Below, in pieces: positions 49,466 to 61,000 of a stretch of DNA of 64,000 bases. Origin of the DNA: Dioscorea cayenensis subsp. rotundata (taxonomy: Eukaryota; Streptophyta; Magnoliopsida; Dioscoreales; Dioscoreaceae); NCBI RefSeq assembly GCF_009730915.1, contig NC_052475.1, positions 26,225,016 through 26,289,015 on the forward strand, written 5' to 3'. The notes below the pieces were generated by a model, which searched no databases, was not told the origin of the DNA, and saw only the letters and a program-made list of their open reading frames with translations. Positions within the stretch are counted from its first letter, which is position 1, and every line of letters begins with the position of its first letter. Both the position numbers and the translations under genes were made by a program.

Positions 49466-52400
49466 ATGGGACGGCGGCGGGGTGCTAGGGATCCGGTGAA
49501 CATCCTCTTCGGGTGGGTCCGGCGGCAATCGGTGAGGGTGCAGGTGTTCCTCGGCGCAGTGGCGGCGCTTGTCGCCCTCGTTGGTCTGAAGATCTTCGTC
49601 CGTGATTATGAACACTTCTACATCGCATCTGAGGCCGTCCATGCCGCCGGCATCCTCCTCCTCATCTATAAGCTCACCCGCCACAAGACTTGTTCCGGTG
49701 ATACTCTCCTCTTACCCTTTATCATCTATTTGTCCGGCTTTTCTCTGAAAGACTGGGAGTTTAATCAAATTTTTAGTTTTTATATTGGATTGTTTCTACT
49801 TTTTGACTTAGTTATATTTTCTCTTCTCTTGCTCATTCATGTCTTGCTTCAAGTAGGGAACTTTATCTCTGATTATAATTGTCATTATTATTTTGATTTC
49901 TGTTTCTCTGGTTTATTTGAAATTAATTGTTTTTTCTATGTTTTTTTTTATGGATAGTTAATGAAAAAAATATTGTCTATGTGCCCGCTGCAAGTATAGG
50001 ATTTTTTTTGTGTATACCCTTGACCTTTAGCTTAAACATAGCGAGAGTGTGATTAACTGAATCCAGATATGAAAATTGATTATTTCTTGGAATATTTTGT
50101 CCGATATTATTAGTCCAAGGGACTGTGGTATTTTTGAATGAATTAGGAATTGATGGAGTTGATGCAGTAGTTTATGGTGCATGAAATTTAGTTTGTTATG
50201 GGGTATGAATATAAATGCAGATTGAAGCAATTTTAAGTTTTTTGTAAAGAGTTTCTTTTTGGAGACTAAAAGCATAATCAGAGCTTAGTGCTAAGGTTAA
50301 GTTTGCAAAAGTTTGGGATTTTGGGAAGCTGCCCAGAATTAAGTGAGGCGGTTGAATTACATTACTGTTCTGATTAATTCAAGCTTATTATTATTTTTTT
50401 GATAAGACAATTAGTGTGGTGGGTCCCTGTCTTAACATGATATCAGAGCTATGGCTATGATCTGTCTTAACATGGCCATAGCTCTGATACCATGATATCA
50501 GAGCTATGGCTAGGATCTGTCTTAACATGGCCATAGCTCTGATACCATGTTAAGATAGGATTGATAGTGGTATATGATCAGCTAGAAGGAAGCGTCTCCT
50601 ACAGGCAATGTGGGACTATGGTTTTGAGCCACTGCGTCCCAACACCCCCTAGGCCCACAGCGGATGTAGGACTCAAGATCTTAACCATAACTCTGATACC
50701 ATATTAAAACAGGGACCCACCACTTTAATTTCTTCATAACTCAAGTTATGAAGAAATTAAGGTGCTACCTAACCTTTTTAATATTAGAAGAAGTTGTTAA
50801 ATGGAATTATGTGAACTTCCTCCGTTATTATTCATAAAGTGAGCGATGTTCATGGAGTGAACATTCATGCTTTGACGTTTTGTTGTCATCAAAAAGTATA
50901 ACTTGTCGTTTCAAACTCCCAAAACAGTTCCAATGATCTCCCAAAACAGTTCCAATGATCTTCTTTGTGTTAATTCGTGGTGGTTCAACTGACAAGTTTA
51001 TTATGCCTGTTGGCTCTAGGACTTTTGTACCTTTGTGGATCTAGTTGTCTAAGCTTGTCGTTTCCTTTTTTTATTGTTTTTAGCTTCGCCTCCTTTTGGC
51101 TAAAAGAAAAAAAATTTGACAAATTTATTATTGTAACTTATCTCATGCAGGTCTTTCCTTGAAGTCTCAAGAGCTAACTGCCATATTTCTAGCTGTAAGA
51201 CTATATTGCAGTTTTATTTTCGAAAAGGATATCCATACTATCCTTGATTTTGCAACTCTAGCTCCGACTCTATGGGTCATTTACATGATTCGGTACAAAT
51301 TAAACTCCAGTTATGACAAGGAACTAGACAACATGCCGAGATACTATCTGGTAAGGTGGTTACAAAGCTCCTTGAATTTTGTTAAGAGAATTTTATTTCT
51401 TATGCTATCTTTGTAAAATGTCAATGGTGAATTCTTTTGTAGGATAACCATCGTTGCTAATGAATCACTTCTCTTAGTTGTGACCTCTCTGGCATGTGAT
51501 GTTGATTTAATTTGCAGCTGGTTTTTTAGATTCATCATGTTCATTCGAGAGTCATAACTACGAGACATGGTTTGGAGATATTGTTGCGATAAAATTTTGC
51601 ATTAACTGCTTGCATCATCCTTAGGTGTCACCATTTTGAGTATGCCTGTTAGTGTCCCAATTGTAAAATTGTGGTATAAATATTTGATGTTTAGAGTAGT
51701 TTGCATGTCACCAGAACAAACGAGACTTTTAGCATTTTGTACTGTGTAGTTGTTACGGCATCCATGCTAAACCAACTTTATGCTAGATTTATTGGTGATT
51801 ATACTTGGTCCATGACTTGATTATTTGATCATCAGAGGACGCGAGCAAAACAAGTTTGTCTATATCCATATTTATGCCATTTACATCAGTTTCTACTAGT
51901 TAGATGAACTTTTATCACAATCGTTATTTTAAAAGTGGTAACTTTTCTGATATCTAGCTGTTATAGTTTCGCTATAATTTTCCAAAAGATTGGTAAGTTA
52001 AAGAAAGGGGAACATGTGAAAATTGATATCAATTCCTTTCTTCACTTCAGCACCCATATCAGTCTTATACTGAAATAGGATAAATTTGAGTTTTAATAAG
52101 TTATAGATGTGTAGTTTGCACCAACAGGCTGATTCCGAACTTCACATTGTTGCTTTCTTTTATTATTTAACGTATTTATCCAATGTATTTAACGTGTTTA
52201 AGAAGCCACAAGTCGCACATACTCATGTATAACTAATGAATGACATTGCAGGTGCTTTCTTCAGTTGTCATAGCAGTATTCGTCCATCCTATTTCTAGCA
52301 GGCTTGGCTTCAATTCAATTTTATGGGCATTTTGCATGTACCTCGAGTCTATCTCAGTTCTTCCTCAACTTAGAGTGATGCAAAATGCAAAGGTCCAAAA

Positions 52401-54210
52401 AAAAAATTTTTTTTATTGGATCATCCCTTTTTTTAAAGCTTTCATTTGAAGATAAGTTATTATTGTCTTCACTATTATTGCAGATGGTTGAACCATTTAC
52501 AGCTCACTATGTATTTGCCCTGGGTGTTGCAAGATTCTTGGGTTGTGCACACTGGATATTACGGGTATGAGGTGTTCTTTTTGTTTTGCGATTAAAAGAA
52601 AAGTTAATTAACTTTGGATTTTGTGATTAAACTTTAACTGATGATGCCTTTTGTTTACCTAGCTTCAATACTTCAAATTATTTGCATCTATATGAGGCCT
52701 TTTCCCCTGCAAAAAATATATATTGAGCTACGGCTTATCAATCATAGGAAAGGGTTGATTTTTGTATTTTTGAGTCTCCAAGAGTAATTAAAGACTGATC
52801 TTATTGTGCATATTATGTGATGAACATCAGGGTAGTTAGTGAATGGCATGAATATTTATAAGAAAAAAGAAAAATCATAGGAATTGTATTGGCAGAGTTT
52901 TGTTAAATAACTTGGATAGGTCCTTTCTATGATTAAACAGAGATGTGTCTTGAGCCATTAGAGCTGAAAGTTATTGTGCGTTATAATAAGGTAACTTGAA
53001 TTATTCAATGAACAAGTTAACTGAGTAAAGATAAGTCACCTCTACTAGTCACGGGAACCTGGACAAAGGTCTTTGTTTTTAACAAAGTGGATTTCAACTG
53101 AAATCTTAGCATATAAATCATATAGAAGGCCATTCTCTGAAACAAGATAAGTCATCCAACTTCATTTACATGTTTTAGGACTCTTAAATTTATGAGACAT
53201 TGACTTGAACATTAAGATGTATACTGATTGTTGGTTAGAGGATTAAGCATGCTCTTATATGTTATATTTGTTGTTATTAAACTGGGTGGAAGATGCTATA
53301 AAATATATGCAATCTATGGTTGCAAGGAGTTCGTTTCATTTAAAACATTAATATGCTCCGCATATGATAGCATGTTGAAGAGTAATATTGGTCATTGTCA
53401 CTCCAATTTAAGATGGCATACTTGATTATTTTAGTATATTTATTGTACTGATATAGAGTGAGCTTCTATCTGGTTCATGTTTGAAGTATATGTAACAAAC
53501 TTGTATTGTTGATTGAAAAACCATACATTACAAAAGCTGTTATGGTTGTGTTTATAAACAGAGTAAGGGTAGATTAAGATTAAATTTGAGAAACCATAAA
53601 TTATAATAAACTTATATTTGACTTATTAGGTGTAGTCTTATCAACTCATCGTTTAAATAAACTTGAAATTAATTTAGAGTCAGCCACTAACTCAGCGGTA
53701 ATTCTTAAATTTACTGAATTAAACAGTGACTGATGTAGGAATTTCATGTTCTCTTATCATAGGCACTATGTACTCGAGCAATATTTATTCAATTTTTTCT
53801 AAATTCATCTGTTAGCATTTGACATGCATGCAGTTGATTGAAAGCCGTGGAGCATTTCTTTATCATGTCGGAACGGGCTTCTATTGGACAATTGCAAACC
53901 TTACTGCTGAAGGTGTTCAAACTTTTATCTTGGCTGATTTTTGCTACTATTACATTAAAAGGTATAGTTTCTTCTTTCATTTTCTTTTCCTCCAATTCTC
54001 AACTTGTCTAAATATTTCAGTGCAAATATATCAATGTAACTATATTCTTTAGTCATAAAACCGTTTATGTGGTTGCATTTGCATATATATACTCATGTTA
54101 TTATGAGACTTTACAAGGCTATATATACATGCAAAAGGGACCCTTACTTTTTATTTATTTGCAGCGCAATGTATGATCAACTCTTGAGAAGCCTGTCTTC
54201 ACCAGTATAA
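49466..54210 (+). CDS. ERD2-like (ER lumen protein-retaining receptor-like) membrane protein, 275 aa
   Basis: Six exons, 49466-49697, 51151-51350, 52252-52392, 52484-52564, 53834-53961 and 54165-54210, join in frame for 828 nt. The protein is a multi-spanning membrane protein of the ERD2 (KDEL receptor) fold, with LLIYKLTRHKTCSGLSLKSQEL, TLWVIYMIRYKLNSSYD, PQLRVMQ, AHYVFALGVARF and ADFCYYYIKS as recognisable segments. The basic N-terminal extension (MGRRRGARDPVNILFGWVRR) and length (about 275 rather than 215 aa) place it with the plant ERD2-like proteins rather than classical ERD2a/b. It is expected in ER/Golgi membranes; cargo specificity of this branch is not established here. The start is the last ATG before the GC-rich exon; the in-frame upstream ATG would translate the CT tract as a Ser-Leu repeat. 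Intron 1 hosts an inverted-repeat element. Confidence 0.93.
50416..50723. mobile_element. 308-bp inverted-repeat element with tRNA-iMet-like motifs, in intron 1 of the ERD2-like gene
   Basis: The ends are long imperfect inverted repeats: GTGGTGGGTCCCTGTCTTAA on the left and its near reverse complement on the right, and pairing continues inward through ATATCAGAGCTATGGCTA. The repeated word GATATCAGAGC/GGTATCAGAG resembles the 3' end of initiator tRNA-Met used as a primer-binding site in plant LTR retrotransposons, here in both orientations. No ORF. Flanks (AATTAGT left, TTTAATT right) show no clear target duplication. It could be a foldback/MITE-like element or a rearranged TRIM/LTR fragment. 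Confidence 0.65.
50437..50546. repeat. Two tandem 55-bp units inside the intronic inverted-repeat element
   Basis: Units 50437-50491 and 50492-50546 differ at one base. Each unit is itself nearly palindromic: ATATCAGAGCTATGGC at the start, GCCATAGCTCTGATA at the end. Confidence 0.93.
50725..50760. repeat. Perfect 17-bp palindrome with 2-base loop
   Basis: TTAATTTCTTCATAACT, then CA, then the exact reverse complement. It lies one base outside the inverted-repeat element, so it is probably part of the same insertion or a target-site hairpin. Confidence 0.85.
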
Positions 54211-56153
54211 AGAGTGAATGGATGTCAACCAGATCTCATGATTACTAAAAATTACTCTTTCTAAGACAGTTACAATGTCAATGCAAATGAAGTTTGTATT
54301 TGAACTCTTTTCTTTTCTATAATGCAACATATTAAGTTTATAATACTATATATAGTACTCATATTTAGTCAATAGTTGCAGTATGAAATAGAGATATTAT
54401 AAAAGACTCATGGCCGTGCCCTGAAAATTGTGAATGTAAAGTAGTGTTAGTCTAATTGAAATGGAAATTGTTCATTATATATCTGTTGGCAATTTGGAGA
54501 AGTGTTGAAGGGTAAAAGGATTTTACTTACATTAAAAGATTGGGGAATTGAGATGCAGGTTATAACTTGCAGAAATTTATAGGGAGCATTTGATTGCAGA
54601 TACTATAAACTTTGCTCACAAGATGTGGTATGAGATGCCTGTTATTTATTATATTTTATTTATACACATTAGAAACATGTAACTTGCATTTGATGAAATC
54701 TGACACTCTATACAGTGGTGGTAGTTGTGGGGATTGAGGCCTGGCCATCCATTCAGAGGTTGTTGTATAAAAACTATTAAATAATAATAATTATTATTAT
54801 TATATACGGCGAAGTCACATTACTATACATTTACATTCAGATTATTTTATTATAACATATGTACTCAGTTATTCAGACCCAAGTGAAACTAAAAATTTAA
54901 AAACAAATAAAATAAAATAATCGCTATTATAGCTCTGGTTCTCTATCAGTATTTTGCTTAAGTATGGTTTGATTTTTATATTATTATTATTTTTTATTCT
55001 AACAAATAATATGATCAACATTTAATAATCTCATGCCAGTATTTTATTATTTATTTTAAGTTTTAATTTTTATAAATTAAATATAATAAAAATAAACTTA
55101 TTTAGTGGTCAACACATCTCTTTCCCATATATATATATAATATAATAAAATTTAATAAAATTGAAATAAAAACACCAATAATAATATAACAAAATGAATC
55201 TTTGTGGCTCCATAATACCACCGAAAGAAGAGCTTCTCTTTATATTGATAATTTTTTTTTATAGAAATACTTGTGTGTTTTAGAAAAAAAATTTTGAGGG
55301 TTTTATATAGGCCTCCACTTAATAAATGGATGGCCAAGATCAATTTCATCCAATAGCTCTCATGAATGGGGTAGGTGCCATATGCCACCAATAATTCATC
55401 CCAATAACCCCTTATGATGAAAAAATATTAAAATTATTTATTTAAATTATTAATAGCCGGTTACAATTAATGAAAGTAAAAATAACATAGTAGAAGTGAG
55501 AAAAAATAAGTTATAAAAAAAATTAATGAATATTATAAGAGTTTGAATGTAAAATGTTTTTAATTTAAAAACTATCGGGCTCGAGAGTTTTTTAAAAAAT
55601 AAAAACTTAATATTAAAAAAATAACGGGCCCCTCTAATTTTTTTTAAAAATTAAATTTAAATATTAAAAAACCACAATGGGACCTACTAATTTAAAAAAA
55701 TATAATAAAAAAATATAAAATGCTTATTTTCATAAATAATTATGGAAATGCGTATTTTGAGAAATAATTTAAAAACACAATATTTTATTAAATTAGCCGA
55801 GAGAAAAAGCTGAAAGCTAGACACAGCTAAAAAGGAAAATAAAAGTACACAGTGGGCATGCATGAATGCATGCATAGCCATACGTGGCAACACTCTCTAT
55901 GATCTTCAGGACACGTCCCCCCACCGCTCTAGTCCCAATTCGTAACACCCCACCACCTACAACAAAGACCCCCTCAAACCCTGCCACGTCCCAACCTCAT
56001 CCCCCTCCTTCCATGCAACCTCTTATCTATGTGTCACTACATCAGTACACCCCCCTCCTTACCGCCTTTATATTATATATATATATATTTTTTATATACA
56101 TAATATATCTCATCTTCATCTTCATCTTCTTCTAGGTCTCTTTTAGGCCATTT
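54211..56153. other. AT-rich intergenic region between ERD2-like and Ninja/AFP genes
   Basis: No gene seen. The right end (55870-56150) is C-rich with (TA)n at about 56070-56090, followed by CATCTT repeats immediately before the AFP start, consistent with promoter and leader. A GCATGCATGAATGCATGC stretch near 55857-55874 contains RY-type (CATGCATG-like) motifs, typical of seed/ABI3-responsive promoters. Confidence 0.5.
55576..55720. repeat. About three imperfect tandem units of roughly 50 bp
   Basis: Units begin CGGGCTC (55576), CGGGCCC (55625) and TGGGACC (about 55677), each followed by a T-run, an A-run and AATATTAAAAAA-like sequence. Diverged, and no transposon ends seen. Confidence 0.5.
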
Positions 56154-57380
56154 ATGGCACCTTTCATTGATAGAGAGAAGTTATATCTCAGCCTTGGTTT
56201 ATCTCTCTCCACCTCCACCTCCACCTCCACCTCTACCCCCACAAAGCTTTCAATGCCCCCCATGATCAACAAGAGAACGGAAGTGGAGAAAACAAGGAAG
56301 AGATCAAACCCTAATAACCCTAATCCTAGTTACTTTGGTTTGGCTAGTCTTCCTGTTTTTCCAGTCCAGTATGTTCCAGCGATTGATGGTTATGGGTTCC
56401 CATGTATGGTTCCATTCCCGGTTGGACTTGTTCCTCATCTTCCACTTATGCAGTTCTCTGCTCCAAATGACACTGGGGTTAAAAGATCTTATTCATGGCC
56501 TTCATCAGAGTCTTATTCTGATTCCCATGATCAAGGTATATAATACTTTTTCCTTCCTTGAATGTTTTTCTGATACATAAATGAAAATTGTCCATGAAAA
56601 TAATAAATCAGGAAAGAAAAAACATTTATATGGTAATTAAAAGAACGGCAACTGAAATTTTCTAAATTTAGTGTTTTTTCCCATTGTGTTAATTTTTATA
56701 TGGTGAGCGTGTAAAGATATATTCTCAATAATTACATTTTTGTTATTCCCTTGCTGGGATGAGATGAGATGAGATGAGATGAGATGAGATGGAGAGAGAG
56801 AGAGAGAGAAGTACACAATATATGTGCGCAAAATGATACTCATGGTTTGTGGAATACACACACTAATATAATTTTTTAGGGAGTATGTATATATTTATAT
56901 ACACACAATTCTTCATTTTATAAGAGGATGTACTTGTATGTGATTGATTCAGGAGGAGGGAGTAGCAGCAGCAGTAACAAAGACTCAAACCAGAGTATTG
57001 AAAGAAAGAAACAAAAGCTACAAGCAGTGGAAGGATCAATGAAACTCCCACAAGTGCCATCAGAGAATAGCATTTCAACCAAGACTAATGAGTCCATAAA
57101 TGTTAAGCTTGATAATAATAATAATGGTAGTAGTAATAACAATGATGAAGAATTAATGGCATTAGTCTCCACCAGGGGTGATGGTCCTAATGGGACCAGA
57201 ACCATATATGGGTACTTGAAGAGGTCATGCAAGAGATCTGATGGTTCAGTTATTAGCATTGAGTGCGGTTGCCATGGAACCTCATTTTCACCTGCTGAGT
57301 TTGTAAGGCACGCTGGAGGCACAGAGACGGCAAACCCATTGAGGAGCATTGTGGTTAGTTCTAGGCGTTCAAGATGGTAA
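56154..57380 (+). CDS. Ninja-family/ABI5-binding-protein (AFP) transcriptional repressor, 269 aa
   Basis: Two exons, 56154-56535 and 56953-57380, join in frame for 810 nt. Residues 10-18 (LYLSLGLSL) form an EAR motif, which recruits TOPLESS co-repressors. A basic stretch (TRKRSNPNNPNP) and later ERKKQKLQ may act as nuclear signals. The C-terminal domain runs from ALVSTRGDGPNGTRTIYGYL through CGCHGTSFSPAEFVRHAGG to NPLRSIVV, the signature by which AFP/NINJA proteins bind ABI5-type bZIPs or JAZ proteins. The middle is low complexity (poly-Ser, poly-Asn). AFP-type proteins damp ABA responses during germination; NINJA links JAZ to TOPLESS. The GSMKLP/VSTRGDG context suggests AFP rather than NINJA, but this is inference. 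The start follows a CT/CATCTT-rich leader. Confidence 0.93.
56206..56232 (+). repeat. (TCCACC)n coding repeat in the Ninja/AFP gene
   Basis: A hexanucleotide run that encodes the alternating Ser-Thr tract directly after the EAR motif. Its length could vary between alleles without changing frame. Confidence 0.85.
56758..56809. repeat. (GATGA)n followed by (GA)n microsatellite in the AFP intron
   Basis: About six GATGA units pass directly into about nine GA units, a compound repeat. Confidence 0.9.
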
Positions 57381-58071
57381 TGAAAATGGTCATATCATAT
57401 GCTGTTATGTTTTTCTTTTTAGGTTGTCATGTATCTTCTTTGTATGGTCTGCATGTTGGCCTTGATATGTGTGTGTGAAAGTGTGTGAGAACCATTTTAT
57501 GTGTACTTTGTTCTTTTATTAATTAAATTTTCTTCTGTTTATGTTATTATATTTATTATAAAGATTTGTTTAAGGAATACACATTATTGACATCTACATC
57601 AGTGAAACAAAAGAAAAAAGCTACAACGGTCATTCCCTGCTACTGTTTATTGGACATCTTCAGAGAAAGTGAAAAGCATACCTCAGTACAGAAGAAAAAG
57701 AGGCTTCACAAGTGGAAGGAACAATAATGAAACAATGGTGAAACAAGAAAAGAGTCTTTCCCTTGACGGTCAGAGAACAAAGTGACAAGTATGTGGTGAG
57801 AATTAAAAAAAGGAGGAAAAAAAGACATGACATATTCTACAAAAAACAGGACACTAGCAACCAGTTGCTATAACATGCTCTATGGCAGCTTGCACAAACA
57901 AGAAGAGGCGCCTAAGAACATCTGAACACTTTCAAGGATACTACTGCCTGGAAACAATTAGGAATATGATGAGGAGCCCAATGATGTATCGAGAATTCAA
58001 ATTCGAGTGCCTGATGAATGATAACTATGAAACTCATGACTTAGTAGTACAAGTTGTTTGTTTATTCTATG
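57381..58071. other. 3' intergenic region between convergent AFP and G3BP-like genes
   Basis: Contains both 3' UTRs. A 72-codon plus-strand open frame at 57882 overlaps the minus-strand coding end and has no recognisable domain. Confidence 0.55.
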
Positions 58072-61000
58072 TTAGGCCGGAGCGGGAACACGAGGCGTGA
58101 CGCCTCTCGGAGAGGTCGTCAACTGACCAGAGCGACCTCCACGGCTGCCACTGGATCCCATGTGATCAACCCTCTGGTACCCAATCTCACCTCCACGACC
58201 TGAAGACACACCACGGCCACCGCCTCTGCCTCCATATTCAGCCCGGTTGTTAAAATCTCCCCTCCCATAACCTCTCCCGCCACCGTAGCTCCCACGCCCC
58301 CTCATCCCTTCATTTCGAAACCCACCACTACCTCTTCCAGGTGAAAACCTTCCTCTGCTACCACCACCAACTGCAGGACACCAGATGAAATACGTCAAAT
58401 TTGTATGCTGAAAAGTAAGCTCTTAGCATCTTTTTATTAACTTAGTTATGTATTTATTTTTTTGCGTGCTTTTATGTTAGCATGAAAGAGATGAGATTTG
58501 GTTGCCATAAGGTTAGAAAATGTCCTTGTATGCGTGAAGATCGCAGTGGTGCATGAACCAAGGACGGCAAGGACTTCAGAAGTGAATAAAATACGTGATA
58601 TAACCACCACACTTACCTCCTCGTGAACCACTAGGCCGCTTTTCTTCAACATAAGCCTGGCGACCACCAATCATTATAGGTGAAGCCTGAAAGAGCAAGA
58701 GACTACCAGTAAGCTTAACAACCAAACAAATTACTGAGTGGATAACCAGATACTACACCCAGAATGCTTGTATTATATTATAGTGTATTATATATACATA
58801 TATATAGACACAGAGAGAGAGAGAGAGAGAGAGAGAAAGCAGCAGCAGCCCATTATTTCCTATCCGCCGCTCAAAATATTGCTAGATGTCTGTCTAAGGA
58901 CCATTCTCAAATCAACTTCAGAGCACACACTTGTCATAAACACTTGCTTTCTGTGCTCCTTACATTTGCAAGTTCTGAGCTCGCATAAATCAAGCAGACA
59001 ATGTAGTAGTACTAAGATCCATGATTAATCTTTACCTTGCATAAAAAACATACAAAAAAAAAAAATCCCCTAATAAAAGCATCACAATACACATTAATGC
59101 CTTTCTACCCTGATTACAATGAATGTGTGTTGGTGAAGTATTACTGCTGGGTTCAAATATATGAACACTTCATCCAAACCAAAACTCAAAAAAGAGTTGG
59201 TAAATAGGATGAGTTGGAATAACAAAAAACTAGGTGTCAATTCTAAGAAAGAAAAATATGTAAAGATCAAATTATACCAGGCAACAATATGAATGATTCA
59301 CAAACAACAAATAATTAAGTGTTGTCATAATAATGTTCATAACATCAAGTCCCTCTGAGCATATAATCAGCCACCCAAAACAAATTTCCAAACTTCAAAG
59401 TACAAGGAAATTTACCATTTTTGGGAAATCATTAGATAAAATAAAACACATTGATTAATTTAATTGGAAATACATACTAAAACTATCAACACCAAATGAG
59501 CACATCACAGTTGACAAATTAAATACTGGACATATCTCTCTTTTGTTAAAAATGCATTGAAAATTTTGTGAACAAGTACTGCAATTTCCTCCTTTAATAT
59601 GGCAGCAAATGGTTTCCAATAGGTATTTCCTAAAGCACAAATAAGACATGTAAAGTTTGTATGACAAGACAGCAACCCTATTGAAATAAGCAACATGGTA
59701 GTTTTTGCACTTCATGTCATTAGTAATTTCGACGGAATAATTGACTCTGTAAAATCAAAACCAATCTGAGGTGGCATAAGGAGAATTCAGAATTTGATTC
59801 CATAAAGAACACTGCATACAAAAATCGATGTTAATTGAAAAACTATAAACTCAAAGGAGAATATTCTCATATTTATGGATACAGCCTTCATCAGATGAAG
59901 ACAAAGACAATAATATGATGCCAAATCAATATAACAATAATTTCAATTCATCAAATGTTCATATAGAGGATGCATCAAAATATCACAACCAAAGTAGCTC
60001 AAAATTTGTAAATTCCTGCCTTCCTTGGCCCAATAAGAGTGCTAGTGTGCTACATAGCAATTATAACTAGCGATCTCTTCAGATATTGCCCTTTAAAGTA
60101 AATGGCATATATGAATTGTGATTGTTGATAATAAGCATTAGACCCAACAAAAAATGAATCATGCGAATGGGAAAGAATAATTTAATTTAATCCCTATCAA
60201 GCGCAAGGGGTGGAGAGGATATCCTTTTCCTTTGGCATGCCAAACTATCAATATCAAGAGCCTAGCTTAGATAATAAATGGACTAGGTCTAGTTGGCATC
60301 TGTGTATCAAGTGCTTAGCCTCAATTTGATAAGAAACAGATTAGAACTCCCAAGGTCTATTTGCCATTTGTGATACAAATGTGAATGCCTAGAAACCGCT
60401 AAAAAAGATCCACAAATTGGCTAACAATTGCACATTGATAATAACTACGAACAGCGGAACCAAGACCTCACGCTGATGTTCATTCTGCTTAAAGTGCTTT
60501 GAACATAAGGCTGGAAGCCATAGGCATAATTTCACAAATTAATATTATATTTGTTTAGCAGAGCATAAAAAGATCCATTGTGTTGATGTTTCCTAAAATC
60601 TTGAAATTTTCATCAGTAAATATTGACATATAATGAAGAGCACAGTGTGCTGAAATTTCAAACAAGATTGCTGTCCTTTCGAGGAGATTAATCCACTCTC
60701 TTTGTTCCTCATAAAGATCTATAGTAATAAATAGAAGCATCAAGGATTTCATAGATTTATATCAATATGACTAATGCATCCCTAAAATAGAAATATGCTT
60801 AGAACTTTTTTTCTTTAATTTTTTTCAACAGACTATTGTTTTTACATATTTTGCTACCCAGAGGTGATATCAAATAAATAAATCATTTGAAGGTTGAGTG
60901 TTTTTTCAATTAGAACCAATCATCCCCAGTGATGACAAACTTAACAACCAAATGTTGGTCTCACAATAGTTGCCCTGGTTTCCCACAGTATTACTTTCAA

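Noticed and set aside
57882-58100. 72-codon plus-strand open frame
   Set aside because: It overlaps the end of the minus-strand G3BP-like coding exon and its 3' UTR; no recognisable domain.
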